Shown here one piece after another: positions 18,593-28,495 of a DNA stretch of 64,000 bases. Made by a program: the position numbers and the translations under genes. Origin of the DNA: Caballeronia ptereochthonis (GTDB taxonomy: Bacteria; Pseudomonadota; Gammaproteobacteria; Burkholderiales; Burkholderiaceae). The DNA is taken from positions 62,001 to 126,000 of the forward strand of contig NZ_FCOB02000004.1 in assembly GCF_001545075.1 (NCBI RefSeq), read 5' to 3'. Numbering within the stretch: position 1 is the stretch's first letter; each line of letters opens with the position of its first letter. The notes under the pieces are model-generated. The model had not been told where the DNA came from. It ran no database searches and saw only the letters and a program-made list of their open reading frames with translations.

Positions 18593-19365
18593 CAGCGTCC
18601 CCTCCATTGCGGCTTGCGCTTTTCCTGGAACGCGCGCACGCCCTCGTGGGCGTCCTCGGATTGCAGCGCGCTCACCAGCGCGGGCAGCCTGAGCGCCTGC
18701 GCCTCGCTCGCCGAGAGCGTGGACGTGCGTTTCACCACCTGCTTGATCGCCTGCACCGAGAGCGGCGCGCAGGCGAGCACCGCTTCCACCCATCGTTCGA
18801 CGGCGGCGTCCAGTTCGGCGCGCGGCACGACCTCGTTGACGAGCCCCATCTCCAGCGCCTCGCGCGCGCCAACGCGGCGTCCCGTCATGAGCATCGCCAT
18901 CGCCTGGCGATAGGGAATCTGCCGTTGCAGCAACGTCATGCCGCCGTCGAGCGGCATGCGTCCGACGAGCGCCTCGGGCAGGCCGAAGGCCGCCTCTTCG
19001 CACGCGATCACGAGATCGCAGCCGAGCACCATTTCGAAGCCGCCGCCGAGCGCATAGCCGTTCACCCGGGCGATCACCGGCACGTTCAGGGTCTCGCGCA
19101 GCGCAATTCCGCCGAAGCCGCCCGGGCGCGGCGCGGCCCAGTATTCCAGCCCGCTCATCGCGGGATTCTTGAGGTCCGCGCCGACGCAGAACGCGCGCTC
19201 GCCTTCGCCTGTCAACACCACGACGCGCACATCGCGGTTCTGCTCCAGCTCGGTCCAGATGCGCTGCAATTCGGCTTCGGTCGCGAGATCGACGGCATTG
19301 AGCGCCTCGGGTCGCGCGAGCGTGACGGTGGCGACATGCCGGTCGATGACGAGGCGCACGCTCAT
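18592..19365 (-). CDS. enoyl-CoA hydratase/isomerase (crotonase family)
   Basis: 257 residues. Crotonase fold with the oxyanion segments CVGADLKN and GYALGGGFE; the two catalytic glutamates are in GGGFE and GLPEALVG. It adds water to, or isomerises, an acyl-CoA made by the neighbouring CoA-transferase. It overlaps the CoA-transferase gene by 4 bases and the ferredoxin gene by 1 base, so it is in the same operon. Confidence 0.9.
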   Translation of the reverse strand: MSVRLVIDRHVATVTLARPEALNAVDLATEAELQRIWTELEQNRDVRVVVLTGEGERAFCVGADLKNPAMSGLEYWAAPRPGGFGGIALRETLNVPVIARVNGYALGGGFEMVLGCDLVIACEEAAFGLPEALVGRMPLDGGMTLLQRQIPYRQAMAMLMTGRRVGAREALEMGLVNEVVPRAELDAAVERWVEAVLACAPLSVQAIKQVVKRTSTLSASEAQALRLPALVSALQSEDAHEGVRAFQEKRKPQWRGR

Positions 19366-20543
19366 ACGGCCTCCGTTGTCGCGACGCCGCGCAGTTGCTC
19401 GAGAATTTCCGCCGTATGCTGGCCGAGGCGCGGCGGCGCGCGGCGCAGCGTGACGGGCGCGCTCGAAAGCTCGATCGGACTGCCGATCAGGCGCACGGGC
19501 TGCCCTTCCCCGGCGCCTTCGAGCACGAGCCGGTTATGCAGCGTTTGAGGATCGACGAGCGCCTCGCGCAGATCGCGCACGGGCGCGCACAGGAGGTCCT
19601 GCTCCTCGAGGCGCGCGAGCCAGAACTCGCGGCTGTTGCCCGCAAAGCGCTCGCGGAAGGTGCGCTGCAATTCCTCCTTGTGGGCGAACTGCTGGTTCAG
19701 GTTGCAATAGCGCGCATCGGCCGACAGATCGTCGATCTGCAAGGCGGCGCAGATGTCGCGCAACGGATTCGGCTTGAACGCGCCGACCAGCACGAGCGGG
19801 CCGGTCGTCGTGTCGAACACGCCCGAAAGCGGCATGGCGGCCCAGTTCACCTCCGAATCGGCCATCATGATCATCGCGGCTTCCTGCATCTGCATCGCGA
19901 GCATCGAGTTGTAGAGCGAGACGTTGACCTTCTGCCCTTCGCCGGTCCTCTCGCGTTGCAGGAGCGCGAGCAGGATGCCCTGCACGAGATGCATGCCCGC
20001 CGAGTAATCCGCGAGCGCGGTCGGGTAGACGGAAATGGGCAGCGAGTCATCGGCGCGGCGCGCCATCACGCCGCTCATCGCCTGGGCGAGCACGTCCTGT
20101 CCGCCCTTGTGCGCATAGGGGCCGGTCTCGCCGAAGCCCGTGCCGAGCGCATAGACGATGCGCGGATTCAGCGCGCGGCAGGCCTCGTAACCGATGCCGA
20201 GGCGATCCATCACGCCTGCCCGGAAATTGCTCACAACCACGTCGGCGTCCGCGATCAGGGCCTTCAGCGCGTCCATCTGCGAGGCGTCGCGCAGATCGAG
20301 CGCGACGCTGCGCTTGTTGCGGTTCAGGCTGCAAAAGATCGGGTTGTCCGCGCCCGCCACCGGCTCGAAAGTCGAGCGGCTCAGATCGCCTGCGCCGTGC
20401 CGCTCGATCTTCACGACGTCCGCGCCGTAGTCGGCCAGCATCTGCGTGCAGACGGGGCCCATCATGACCTGCGTGAGATCGATCACGCGCACGCCGGACA
20501 AGGGGAGATCAGGTTTCTTCATGGTGTTTTCCGTATTGCTCAT
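19362..20543 (-). CDS. class III (CaiB/BaiF) CoA-transferase
   Basis: 393 residues from the ATG at 20543. The family signature is clear: GVRVIDLTQVMMGPVCTQMLADYGADVVKIE in the N-terminal nucleotide-binding part, NRNKRSVALDLR, and a likely catalytic Asp in ALADYSAGMH. Enzymes of this family move CoA from one carboxylate to another. It probably activates the acid imported by the adjacent ABC system. ATGA overlaps on both sides couple it to the FAD oxidoreductase and the hydratase. Confidence 0.92.
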   Translation of the reverse strand: MSNTENTMKKPDLPLSGVRVIDLTQVMMGPVCTQMLADYGADVVKIERHGAGDLSRSTFEPVAGADNPIFCSLNRNKRSVALDLRDASQMDALKALIADADVVVSNFRAGVMDRLGIGYEACRALNPRIVYALGTGFGETGPYAHKGGQDVLAQAMSGVMARRADDSLPISVYPTALADYSAGMHLVQGILLALLQRERTGEGQKVNVSLYNSMLAMQMQEAAMIMMADSEVNWAAMPLSGVFDTTTGPLVLVGAFKPNPLRDICAALQIDDLSADARYCNLNQQFAHKEELQRTFRERFAGNSREFWLARLEEQDLLCAPVRDLREALVDPQTLHNRLVLEGAGEGQPVRLIGSPIELSSAPVTLRRAPPRLGQHTAEILEQLRGVATTEAV

Positions 20544-21925
20544 GCCGCTTCCCTCGCATCGATATGCACGGCGAGCGGCGGGATATCCGCGTTTCGGCCG
20601 GTCTGGTCGCCCGGGTCCGCGCCCTGCGCACGCAGTGTCCTTTGCAGCGCGATGATGTCGACGTCGCGCACCGTCACGCCCGTGCTCAGCGCGAGAGCCG
20701 CCGCCACGCCCGCGGCTTCGCCCATCGCCATGCAAGGCGGAATCTCGCGCGACATCTTCTGCGCCTGCGATGTGGCCGAGTAGTGGCGCCCCGCGACGAG
20801 CAGGTTGTCGATCTCCTTCGGCAGCAGCACACGGTACGGCATGTAGTAGTCGCGACCGCGCGCGATGCTGTCGGCGAAGCGCGTGCGTTGCGCGAGGTCT
20901 TCCTTCGTCATCACGTATTCGCCTTGCAGGAGGCGCGTCTGGCGCACGCCGGTCTGCGGCGCGACATCGATCACGTAGCATTGCTCGAAGCCCGGCAGCT
21001 TCTCGCGCGCGAACTCGACGACCGCATGAATGTGCTTGCGCCCCTGCATCTCGGCGCGCGTCAGGTCCTCGGGCTTGAGGCCATCGAGGCCGGCCATGTG
21101 CGGGCAGTTGCACCACACGACGCCCGGCAGCGGCGTCTTGAGCCACCAGTAGCCCCAGGAGCCGCCGAGAATCCGCTTGATCTGGCGATCGAGCGCCGCG
21201 AACGCTTCCGGCTCTTCCGCTTCGAAGCGCTCGGCGGCTTCCGTGTCGACGCCGCCCAGGCGAAACACGGTGGTCGTGATGTAGCTGCCGCCGACATGCG
21301 GCACGCCCGCCGACGCCGCGACATCGAGGTCGCCGGTCGCGTCGATCACGACATCGGCAAGGATCGCTTCACGCCCGCTCTTGGTCTCGCAGATCACGCC
21401 CTTCACTTGGCCGTCCTCGACGAGCGTGCGCGAGAACCACGAATGCAGCCGCAACTCGATGCCGAGCGACTCGACCATGTCGAGCGCGACGCGCTTCATC
21501 GCGTCGGGGTCGAACGCCGCGGCGAAGCAGACCGGGTGCGGGTTCTTCTGGCTATGGAAATCGAACGTGCCCCAGCGTCCCCACTGTCGATACGAGGCCG
21601 GGTCCTCGCCCCACTCGTGGGAACGCGGGAACGTGGCGAGCTTGCGCGCCGCCATCCGCTCGATGAAGGTCATGCAGGTGCCGCGCACCGAAATCTCCTG
21701 CAGATGGTTGTCCCACATGTCGTCGAGCACGAGCACCATGCCGCCCGATGCGAGGCCGCCGAGATGGTTGTAGCGTTCGAGCAGGATCACCCGAGCGCCG
21801 TTGCGCGCCGCGCCGATCGCCGCCGAAAGCCCCGCCGGGCCGCCGCCGACCACGACGACGTTCGCCTGTGCCGCCACGCGCACGTCGCGCGCGGGCTCCT
21901 GAATCCAGTCGCTGATCATGTTCAT
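20540..21925 (-). CDS. FAD-dependent oxidoreductase (FAD_oxidored/PF12831-like)
   Basis: 461 residues. A dinucleotide-binding motif GGGPAGLSAAIGAA lies near residues 27-40, followed by LLERYNHLGGLASGG; the C-terminus has the FAD-contacting PCMAMGEAAGVAAALA. It resembles the FAD-dependent subunits linked to dicarboxylate or thioredoxin-like reductions, but no substrate can be named. It starts 38 bases after the permease with a good AGGAG site and ends in a 4-base overlap with the CoA-transferase. Confidence 0.85.
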   Translation of the reverse strand: MNMISDWIQEPARDVRVAAQANVVVVGGGPAGLSAAIGAARNGARVILLERYNHLGGLASGGMVLVLDDMWDNHLQEISVRGTCMTFIERMAARKLATFPRSHEWGEDPASYRQWGRWGTFDFHSQKNPHPVCFAAAFDPDAMKRVALDMVESLGIELRLHSWFSRTLVEDGQVKGVICETKSGREAILADVVIDATGDLDVAASAGVPHVGGSYITTTVFRLGGVDTEAAERFEAEEPEAFAALDRQIKRILGGSWGYWWLKTPLPGVVWCNCPHMAGLDGLKPEDLTRAEMQGRKHIHAVVEFAREKLPGFEQCYVIDVAPQTGVRQTRLLQGEYVMTKEDLAQRTRFADSIARGRDYYMPYRVLLPKEIDNLLVAGRHYSATSQAQKMSREIPPCMAMGEAAGVAAALALSTGVTVRDVDIIALQRTLRAQGADPGDQTGRNADIPPLAVHIDAREAA

Positions 21926-21963
21926 TTCGTCTCCTGTCTATGAGAGTTCGTATCGCGTGCGCT

Positions 21964-22803
21964 TCAGCGGGCGCCTTCCGGCTGCCATTTGACGAGCCAG
22001 CGCTCGAGCACCGTGATCACGAGGAAAAAGAAGCCCGAGAGAACGGCGCTCATGATGATCGCCGTGTAGAGCAGCGCCGAGTCGAAGGCATACGTGGCCT
22101 GGATGATCATTGCGCCGATGCCTTCGGTCGCGCCGATCCACTCACCCACCACCGCGCCGATCACCGACATCGACGCCGCGATGCGCAGCGCGGAAAAGAG
22201 GTACGGCAACGACGCGTAGAGCCTCAGCTTGAAGAAGATCTCGCGCTTGCTCGCGGAGAGCACCTGCATCAGTTCCATCGCTTGCGGGTTGACCGCTTCG
22301 AGACCGCGCACCATGTTCACGAGCGTCGGGAAGAAGCAGACGATCGCCGCGATCGTGATCTTCGGCTCGAGCCCGTTGCCCATGATGAGCACGAGAATCG
22401 GCGCCTTCGCGACCACCGGAATCGAGTTGATCATCACCGCGACGGGATAGAAGATGTCCTGCAGCGTCTTGTTGTGCACGAACACCGTCGCGAGCACGAT
22501 CGCCGCGAAATTGCCGAGCAGAAAGCCGAGCGACGCTTCGAGCGCGGTCGGCACGAGGTTCTGCAGCAGCACGTCGCTCTTCGCGAAGAGCGTCTCGAAC
22601 ACGAGCACCGGCGACGGCGCGATGAACGGCTTCACGTGAAAACCGGCCACCACCGCCCACCAAGCCGCGATGAGACCCACGACGCCGAGCGCCGGCAAGA
22701 TGCGCGCGCGCCAGAGCTGCTGGCGGCGACGCGCGAGCCACGCTTGCGATTCCTCGTCCGGCACGGTGGCCGGCACGCTCAGTTTCATTTCCGATGTAGC
22801 CAT
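21964..22803 (-). CDS. ABC transporter permease, SsuC/TauC type
   Basis: 279 residues from the ATG at 22803, which overlaps the ATPase stop (TGATG). About six transmembrane segments are visible, with the EAA loop GEWIGATEGIGAMI. This type imports nitrate, sulfonates, taurine, pyrimidine precursors or aromatic acids. It pairs with the ATPase and solute-binding protein directly upstream. Confidence 0.93.
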   Translation of the reverse strand: MATSEMKLSVPATVPDEESQAWLARRRQQLWRARILPALGVVGLIAAWWAVVAGFHVKPFIAPSPVLVFETLFAKSDVLLQNLVPTALEASLGFLLGNFAAIVLATVFVHNKTLQDIFYPVAVMINSIPVVAKAPILVLIMGNGLEPKITIAAIVCFFPTLVNMVRGLEAVNPQAMELMQVLSASKREIFFKLRLYASLPYLFSALRIAASMSVIGAVVGEWIGATEGIGAMIIQATYAFDSALLYTAIIMSAVLSGFFFLVITVLERWLVKWQPEGAR

Positions 22804-23636
22804 CAGCAAGTCTCCAGTACGCGCCGCAGACGCGCGGCGAGTTCGACGAATTCACGCGTCTCGCGAATATCCAGCGTGCGGTCTTCGGGCAGGTTCACCG
22901 GCACGATCTCCTTCACGCGCCCCGGGTTGGCGGCGAGCATGAGCACGCGCTGGCCGAGGAACGCGGCTTCGTAGATGCTGTGCGTGACGAAGAGCGTCGT
23001 GAGGCCGAGCTCCTTCCATACGCGGCGCAGCTCTTCATTGAGACGGTCCCGCGTGATCTCGTCGAGCGCGCCGAAGGGCTCGTCCATCAGCAGCACCTTC
23101 GGATCGGAAACGAGTGCCCGCGCAATCGCGACGCGCTGACGCATGCCGCCCGACATTTCGTGCGGATACGCGTCCTCGCGACCCTTCAGGCCGACGAGCT
23201 CCAGCAGCTCGCGCGGACTCGCCCGCCCGGCGCGCGCCCTGCCCTGCGCCACTTCGAGCGGCAACTCGACGTTCTGAATGGCGGTGCGCCAAGGCAGGAG
23301 CGCCGCGTCCTGGAACACGAAACCGATATCGCGCCGCTCGCGCGCGGCCTGCGGAATCGAGCCGAGCACGCTGATGCTCCCGCGCGAGGGCTTCACGAGA
23401 TCGGCGACCACGCGCAAGAAGGTGGACTTGCCGCAGCCCGACGGCCCGAGCAGCGTGAGGAATTCGCCCGCGGCGACATCGAGGCTCAAGCCCTCGATCG
23501 CGGTGACGCTGCGGCGGTCGGTGAAGAAGCGCACGTTGATGTCGCGGCAACTGATCGCGCAATCGATGCCTGGCGGCAAGCCGACGTGCGAGCTCGACCG
23601 CTCCGCGCGCGGCGGATTCATGGTGACGGCAGACAT
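22803..23636 (-). CDS. ABC transporter ATP-binding protein, SsuB/TauB type
   Basis: 277 residues. Walker A GPSGCGKST, Q loop VFQDAALLPW, signature MSGGMRQR, Walker B VLLMDEPFGALDE and the switch His in FVTHSIYEA are all present. It energises import through the downstream permease. It begins 3 bases after the solute-binding gene ends. Confidence 0.95.
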   Translation of the reverse strand: MSAVTMNPPRAERSSSHVGLPPGIDCAISCRDINVRFFTDRRSVTAIEGLSLDVAAGEFLTLLGPSGCGKSTFLRVVADLVKPSRGSISVLGSIPQAARERRDIGFVFQDAALLPWRTAIQNVELPLEVAQGRARAGRASPRELLELVGLKGREDAYPHEMSGGMRQRVAIARALVSDPKVLLMDEPFGALDEITRDRLNEELRRVWKELGLTTLFVTHSIYEAAFLGQRVLMLAANPGRVKEIVPVNLPEDRTLDIRETREFVELAARLRRVLETC

Positions 23637-23639
23637 GGG

Positions 23640-24668
23640 TTACACCTTCAGGCGAGAGGAATGGGTGGCTTTGAGGACGTCCATCGTCATGACGTCGTCG
23701 ACTTTCGGCTGCCCCGCGCGGAACTGGCCGAGCTGGCCGTACATCGCGATCTGCTCTTCCCAGACGCTCGCGTCCATCGCGCCCCATCCCTGGGTCTGCG
23801 TCGTCTGGTTGAACGCGTAGCTCATGAGCGAATCGATCGCGACGCGCTCGTCCGCCCGGTTCAGGTTCGGATACTCCTTCACGAGCAGATCGACGGCTTC
23901 GTCACGATGCGCGTTGGCATGGACCCAGCCGCGCGCGGTCGCCCGCAGGAAGGCCGCCACCGTCTCGGGATGATCCTTGAGCGTCGCGGTGGTCGTGTAG
24001 TACGGCAGCGCGTAGAGACGCACGCCGGTGTCCCACAGGCGCAGGTCCACGCGATCCGCGCCGAGCGGCTTCAAGGCCGTCGTGTTGGTTTGCCAGCCCG
24101 TCACCGCATCGACCTGGCCGGCCACGAGCGGCATCATGTCGGCGCCGACGGGCACGATCTTCACCTGGCTTTCGGCAATCTTGTGCTTCGCGAGCAGGGC
24201 CTTGAGCAGGACCATGCCGGTCGATTGAATGCCGATGCGCTTGCCGATCATGTCCTGCGGGGAGTGGATCGGCGCCTTCTTCAACGAGAAGAAGGTATAG
24301 GGATGCTGCTGGAGGCCGACTGCGATGCACTTGACGGGCAGCCCTTCCGACACGGCCAGCATGATGGACGGGCTCGATGAGATCTCGCCCGTCTGGAAGC
24401 GTCCCGATGCGACGATCGCGACGCCGTCGATGTTCGGGCCCCCCGGCTGGATGCGAAAGTCGATGCCTTCCTGCTCGTAGTAGCCGAGCCGCTTCGCCAT
24501 TACCTCGCCGACCTGATTGCCGCCCGGCACCCAGCCGAGCTGCATGTTGACGGTCGCCAGGCCGCCCGCGAACGCGCGCACCGACAGCAACCCGCCGCTC
24601 GCGGCCATCGCCCCTGCGGCGAGGGTCCGCAGCGCGCGCCGCCGTCCTGCGTTTTCGATCAATGCCAT
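23640..24668 (-). CDS. ABC transporter solute-binding protein (NMT1/THI5-like)
   Basis: 342 residues from the ATG at 24668, which has GGAG 6-7 bases upstream; an ATG at 24692 would add 8 residues. The N-terminus has an Arg-rich region (AGRRRALRTLAAG) and a hydrophobic signal ending near SVRAFA, so export is likely, possibly by Tat. The mature part has the NMT1 pattern (LGWVPGGNQVG, GYYEQEGIDF). It is the first gene of the eight-gene operon running to the LysR gene at 17333, and captures the substrate in the periplasm. Confidence 0.88.
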   Translation of the reverse strand: MALIENAGRRRALRTLAAGAMAASGGLLSVRAFAGGLATVNMQLGWVPGGNQVGEVMAKRLGYYEQEGIDFRIQPGGPNIDGVAIVASGRFQTGEISSSPSIMLAVSEGLPVKCIAVGLQQHPYTFFSLKKAPIHSPQDMIGKRIGIQSTGMVLLKALLAKHKIAESQVKIVPVGADMMPLVAGQVDAVTGWQTNTTALKPLGADRVDLRLWDTGVRLYALPYYTTTATLKDHPETVAAFLRATARGWVHANAHRDEAVDLLVKEYPNLNRADERVAIDSLMSYAFNQTTQTQGWGAMDASVWEEQIAMYGQLGQFRAGQPKVDDVMTMDVLKATHSSRLKV

Positions 24669-25102
24669 CTTTATCTCCGATCTCTCCTGCATGGGAATCC
24701 CTTTCAAACTCGTGTGTTTCGGGTGATGGGTGATGCCGGTTGATCCCATTGTCAGCAGCCAAAAGTGTCCCCGCATAGCATCATTTTTGGCGATGAGCGA
24801 TGCCGAAATTAGAGCGCCCGGCATTTACCCGGAGCGTGGTCCGTTCACAGAAAGCGTCCGCATTGCGCGCGGCCGCTGCTGGAACGCGCGCTAAAAATTC
24901 GCTCGCTGGTGGCCAAATTCGGTGCTATCCCGTGCGTTTTTTGTTCCGCAAGAATCTGTCGCAACCGAAGCGATTCGCAGTGTCGCCATGACTTCTTCGG
25001 TCATACGGGACGAAGTCGATCCGCGTCGAAGCACATATATCGATTCGTCATCCTTATCTATTCACGCAACGCTTCCGTTCAAATTCAAAAACCAGGAAAG
25101 CC
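24669..25102. other. divergent promoter region between ABC operon and porin
   Basis: The 434 bases between two divergent starts must carry both promoters and probably the LysR binding site. No long palindrome or clear -35/-10 pair stands out, and no coding sequence is supported. Confidence 0.5.
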
Positions 25103-26230
25103 ATGAAACGACGTTTGTTGGTTCTCGCTGCAAGTGCGCTGTGCGTTCAGGCTGCTCATGCGCAGAGCAGCGTGACGCTGTATGGATTGATTTCGACAGG
25201 GATCGTGTACGCGAACAATCAGAAGGGTGCGGACAAGCAAGGCCATTCGACCTGGCAGTTTTCTAGCGGACCCATGCAGACGCCGCGCTGGGGCCTGAAG
25301 GGCACCGAAGATCTCGGCGGCGGCGTGAAGGCGATCTTCACGCTGGAGAACGGCTACAACATCGGCAACGGTACCTTGTCGCAAGGCGGACGGGAATTCG
25401 GGCGGCAAGCGTTCGTCGGACTTTCTTCGAACACGTTCGGCACGGTGACCTTCGGGCGTCAGTACGACGAGGCGGTCACGCTCTGCATGTTCGAGTCGGC
25501 GTGCCAGTTCGCGGCATATGGCGCGCATATCGGCGACAGCGACAACGTGTTCGATACCTTCCGCATCAATAACGCGGTCCAGTACAAGACCGTCGACTAT
25601 GGCGGCTTTCAGGCGGAAGCGCTGTATGGTTTTTCGAATCGCGCGGGCGGGTTCTCCGACAACAACGCGTACAGCGCGGCGGTGCAATATCGCAGAGGAC
25701 CGTTGTCGCTGGGCGCCGCGTTTCTTCTCGTCAATGAGCCGAACGATCCGAACAACACGAACGGCGCGGTGGTGGGCGACTACGGCTTCACTTCGCCGTT
25801 CGTCACCAATCCTGCGACGGGCGCGGGCGTGCGCAGGCAGATGATGTATGGCGCGGGCGGCGCTTATGCGATCGGAACCGTAAGCGCATCCTTCCTTTAC
25901 ACGAACGCGCGGTTCGACTATCTCGACGAATCGAGACTGACGCTGCAAAACTTCGAAGTCTCACTGACGGACTATGTATTGCCCGACCTGTTGCTGGGCG
26001 CGGCGTACATCTATACGACGGGTCAATACCATCCGCAGGATGCGGCGCCCGCATGGCATCAAGTGAACGCGGGACTCAACTACTTTCTGAGCAAGGGAAC
26101 GGATCTGTTCCTCGTGGGCATCTATCAGCGGGCAACGAAGGATGCGCCGTATGCGCAGATCTACACGTTGTCTCCCTCGACGACGAAGACACAAGTGTCT
26201 GCGGTCGTGGGTTTGAGGCATCGGTGGTAG
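25103..26230 (+). CDS. outer-membrane porin, Burkholderia OmpC type
   Basis: 375 residues. Signal peptide (MKRRLLVLAASALCVQAAHA) followed directly by QSSVTLYGLISTG, the standard start of beta-proteobacterial 16-strand general porins; GLKGTEDLGGG and the C-terminal strand ending VVGLRHRW with a terminal aromatic residue are typical. It forms trimeric outer-membrane pores. Being divergent from the ABC operon, it may be the outer-membrane entry route for the same substrate. Confidence 0.93.
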   Translation: MKRRLLVLAASALCVQAAHAQSSVTLYGLISTGIVYANNQKGADKQGHSTWQFSSGPMQTPRWGLKGTEDLGGGVKAIFTLENGYNIGNGTLSQGGREFGRQAFVGLSSNTFGTVTFGRQYDEAVTLCMFESACQFAAYGAHIGDSDNVFDTFRINNAVQYKTVDYGGFQAEALYGFSNRAGGFSDNNAYSAAVQYRRGPLSLGAAFLLVNEPNDPNNTNGAVVGDYGFTSPFVTNPATGAGVRRQMMYGAGGAYAIGTVSASFLYTNARFDYLDESRLTLQNFEVSLTDYVLPDLLLGAAYIYTTGQYHPQDAAPAWHQVNAGLNYFLSKGTDLFLVGIYQRATKDAPYAQIYTLSPSTTKTQVSAVVGLRHRW

Positions 26231-27311
26231 CGCTCCGATACTCGGCAAATGTGCGCGACCGATGCGTCGGACGCCGCGGCGCCATCATGTCGCTCGACGG
26301 CTGCGAGCGGCGCGCTCATCTCCTGATTCGATTCGTCGCCGGATGCCGCGCGGCGTTTCGATCATCTCCGGCGTCGCTTGTTCAGCGTAGTTTCGAAAAT
26401 CCGCAAGCGCGTCTCGAGCGAAGATCGACGAACATCATACGCAGACAAATCGATCGTCGATTCGCTACCGCAATGCCCACTCGCCGTTAGACACGGGCCA
26501 TTCCACGAAGCCCCTCATATGCACGGTCTTGTCCGCATCCTGCGGCACCTGCACGTCGTGGTGATCGGCTGAATGCCGGTCGGCATTGCGGATCTCGCGA
26601 GCCGTCACGGCGAAGTCGACTTCGTCCGCCTCGTGAAGAGCGCGGACCGTCATCGATCTGTTTTCCGCCTTTCGTGAGCGAATCGACTGTGCCTGAGGTC
26701 TCGGCTGACACCCTCGTTGTCATCGAAGACGACCGAGTTTGGCCGCCGATGATCACCATTCAAACTGGCCCTAATAGAGTAAATTTTTCTTCGCGAGTTA
26801 TGCAACGAAAGGTTTTTTTACTGTGACAGGGATTTACATTCATCTCATAAGACGATAATCTTGCTGCCGTTGACCCGGTTTCCGGCAACGGTTGCCGATG
26901 CTGAGGAAGAGATCCTGAAATCTCGGGAATTTTGACCACAGCCGCGCAAACGTTACCTATTTCCGACAACGCCCGCCTTCGAATTGGCATCGCTGTCATT
27001 TCGTAAGGCCAACGCGGGCGAACGCGTTCGTTTGCTCGACTCCGCCATCCAGAGCGCTTGCCGTGGTGCGCGCTGCGCGCTGGACCTTATCAGTGAATCC
27101 GTGCTGCTCCGATTGCCCTTCAGCGCCTTGGCGTTGAGCACTCAAGCTTGCCTTTAAGGCATCGTTTGGATGACTAATCAATGTCATCCCGACGGCAACA
27201 CGGACTACCGTGATCCAACGCCCGGTCGGGGGATCGCGCATCGCCGAAAAGTTCCGACAGCGCGCTGGAGCTCACGAGCATTACGCTAATAAATTAGTAT
27301 TGCTAATTGTT
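26231..27311. other. long intergenic region, no supported gene; AT-rich patch and a palindrome
   Basis: About 1.08 kb without a credible gene: all open frames are short and lack ribosome sites. Bases 26760-26860 are noticeably AT-rich for this genome. CGGCAACGGTTGCCG at 26883-26897 is a 7+7 palindrome around one base and may be an operator. The last part should contain the promoter of the lipoprotein at 27312. Confidence 0.5.
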
Positions 27312-28406
27312 ATGACGAATCGAAAACAAACCTCCCTTCGCCTCTTCAAGGAATTTTCCGCCCGTAAAGCCACGGCAATCGCGGCAACGGTTCTCACGAG
27401 CGTGTTGCTCGCCGCGTGCGGCGGCGGCGGCGACAGCGCGGTGGACGCCGCGACCGCCAAGGACGCCGTGCCGGAGTCGACGGCGAAGGCTGCGACCAGC
27501 ACGTCCATCTTCTACGGCATGAACGGCCGCAACACGAACGGTGGCGCGTACGACAGCACGGCCGTAGCGACGCAGCTTGCGCAACTGAAAGACCTCGGCG
27601 CGAGTATCTACCGTAACGACGTGTACAACCTGGCGTCGGCGAAGGTCGTTGCCAAGATCGCGCAGACGATGGCGGCCAGCGGCGTGACCGTGTATCCCGT
27701 GATCATGCTGGGCACCGGCTACAGCACCGAGCAGAACGCCTATAACGCGGGCTATACGCTTGGTCAACAGGTCGCGGGAACCTACAAGTACAAGTACTAC
27801 GAAGTCGCCAACGAACTCGAGGCGCAGGCGCTCAAAGGCAACGTCGACGGTACGAACTGGACGCACTACAATAACCAGCCCTTCGTGATCGCGCGTGGCG
27901 TGATTCGCGGCCTGATCGCCGGCGTGAAGTCGGTGGACAGCTCGGCGAAGATCATCGTGAACGGCACCTGGCTGCACTACTCGTTCTTCCAGATGCTTAT
28001 GGACGGCTCTCAGCCCGACGGCACGCACGGCCATCCCACCGTGAACTGGGACATCACCGCGTGGCACTGGTATTCGAACCAGGGCGACATGACGCATGCA
28101 TGCGGCGGCACGGGTTGCTACGACATGCTGTCGGTGCTCCATTCGTTCGGCAAGCCGGTATGGATCAATGAATTCGGCGTGCGTCCGAACTACGGTACCG
28201 ATCAGCAAATCGCGTCCTACATGGCGGGCAACCAGATGATGGCCCAATTCCAGAGCGTCGCGTCGAAGTACAACATTCAGTCGATCCAGGCGTTCGAACT
28301 CTATGACGACAACGAAGGCGCCTTCGGCCTGATGAAGTCGGACGGCCAGACGCCGAAGGATGCGTATTGGGCGTACAAGAACTTCGTTGCCAGCCATCCG
28401 ATGTAA
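27312..28406 (+). CDS. putative glycoside hydrolase lipoprotein (TIM-barrel, clan GH-A-like)
   Basis: 364 residues from the ATG at 27312. A lipoprotein signal with lipobox LLAAC lies near residues 32-36, then a Gly/Ala-rich linker. The body looks like a (beta/alpha)8 glycosidase: GMNGRN, YYEVANELEAQ with N-E as a likely acid/base, ITAWHWYSNQGD, and VWINEFGVRP with Glu as a likely nucleophile. Family and substrate cannot be fixed by eye. It sits upstream of the bcs remnant, so a role with polysaccharide at the cell surface is possible. A GC-rich hairpin follows the stop. Confidence 0.75.
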   Translation: MTNRKQTSLRLFKEFSARKATAIAATVLTSVLLAACGGGGDSAVDAATAKDAVPESTAKAATSTSIFYGMNGRNTNGGAYDSTAVATQLAQLKDLGASIYRNDVYNLASAKVVAKIAQTMAASGVTVYPVIMLGTGYSTEQNAYNAGYTLGQQVAGTYKYKYYEVANELEAQALKGNVDGTNWTHYNNQPFVIARGVIRGLIAGVKSVDSSAKIIVNGTWLHYSFFQMLMDGSQPDGTHGHPTVNWDITAWHWYSNQGDMTHACGGTGCYDMLSVLHSFGKPVWINEFGVRPNYGTDQQIASYMAGNQMMAQFQSVASKYNIQSIQAFELYDDNEGAFGLMKSDGQTPKDAYWAYKNFVASHPM

Positions 28407-28411
28407 TTTGC

Positions 28412-28431
28412 GCGGGGTCTCGTGACCCCGC
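28412..28431 (+). terminator. hairpin after glycosidase lipoprotein gene
   Basis: GCGGGGTC, loop TCGT, GACCCCGC: a perfect 8-bp stem beginning 6 bases after the stop. The following bases are only weakly T-rich, so termination may be partial. Confidence 0.6.
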
Positions 28432-28465
28432 TGAGTTACCCCTTCTTGCCGTCAGAGGCCTGTCT

Positions 28466-28495
28466 CCGCGAGCGACCCATTGTGGTCGCTCGCGG
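28466..28495. repeat. perfect 12-bp inverted repeat
   Basis: CCGCGAGCGACC (28466-28477), 6-base loop, GGTCGCTCGCGG (28484-28495). It is very stable but has no T-tract on either strand. It may back up the hairpin at 28412 or be a repeat element. Confidence 0.6.

Noticed and set aside
26953-27241. Short minus-strand frames upstream of the glycosidase lipoprotein
   Set aside because: No ribosome site, no recognisable family, overlapping frames of similar quality.
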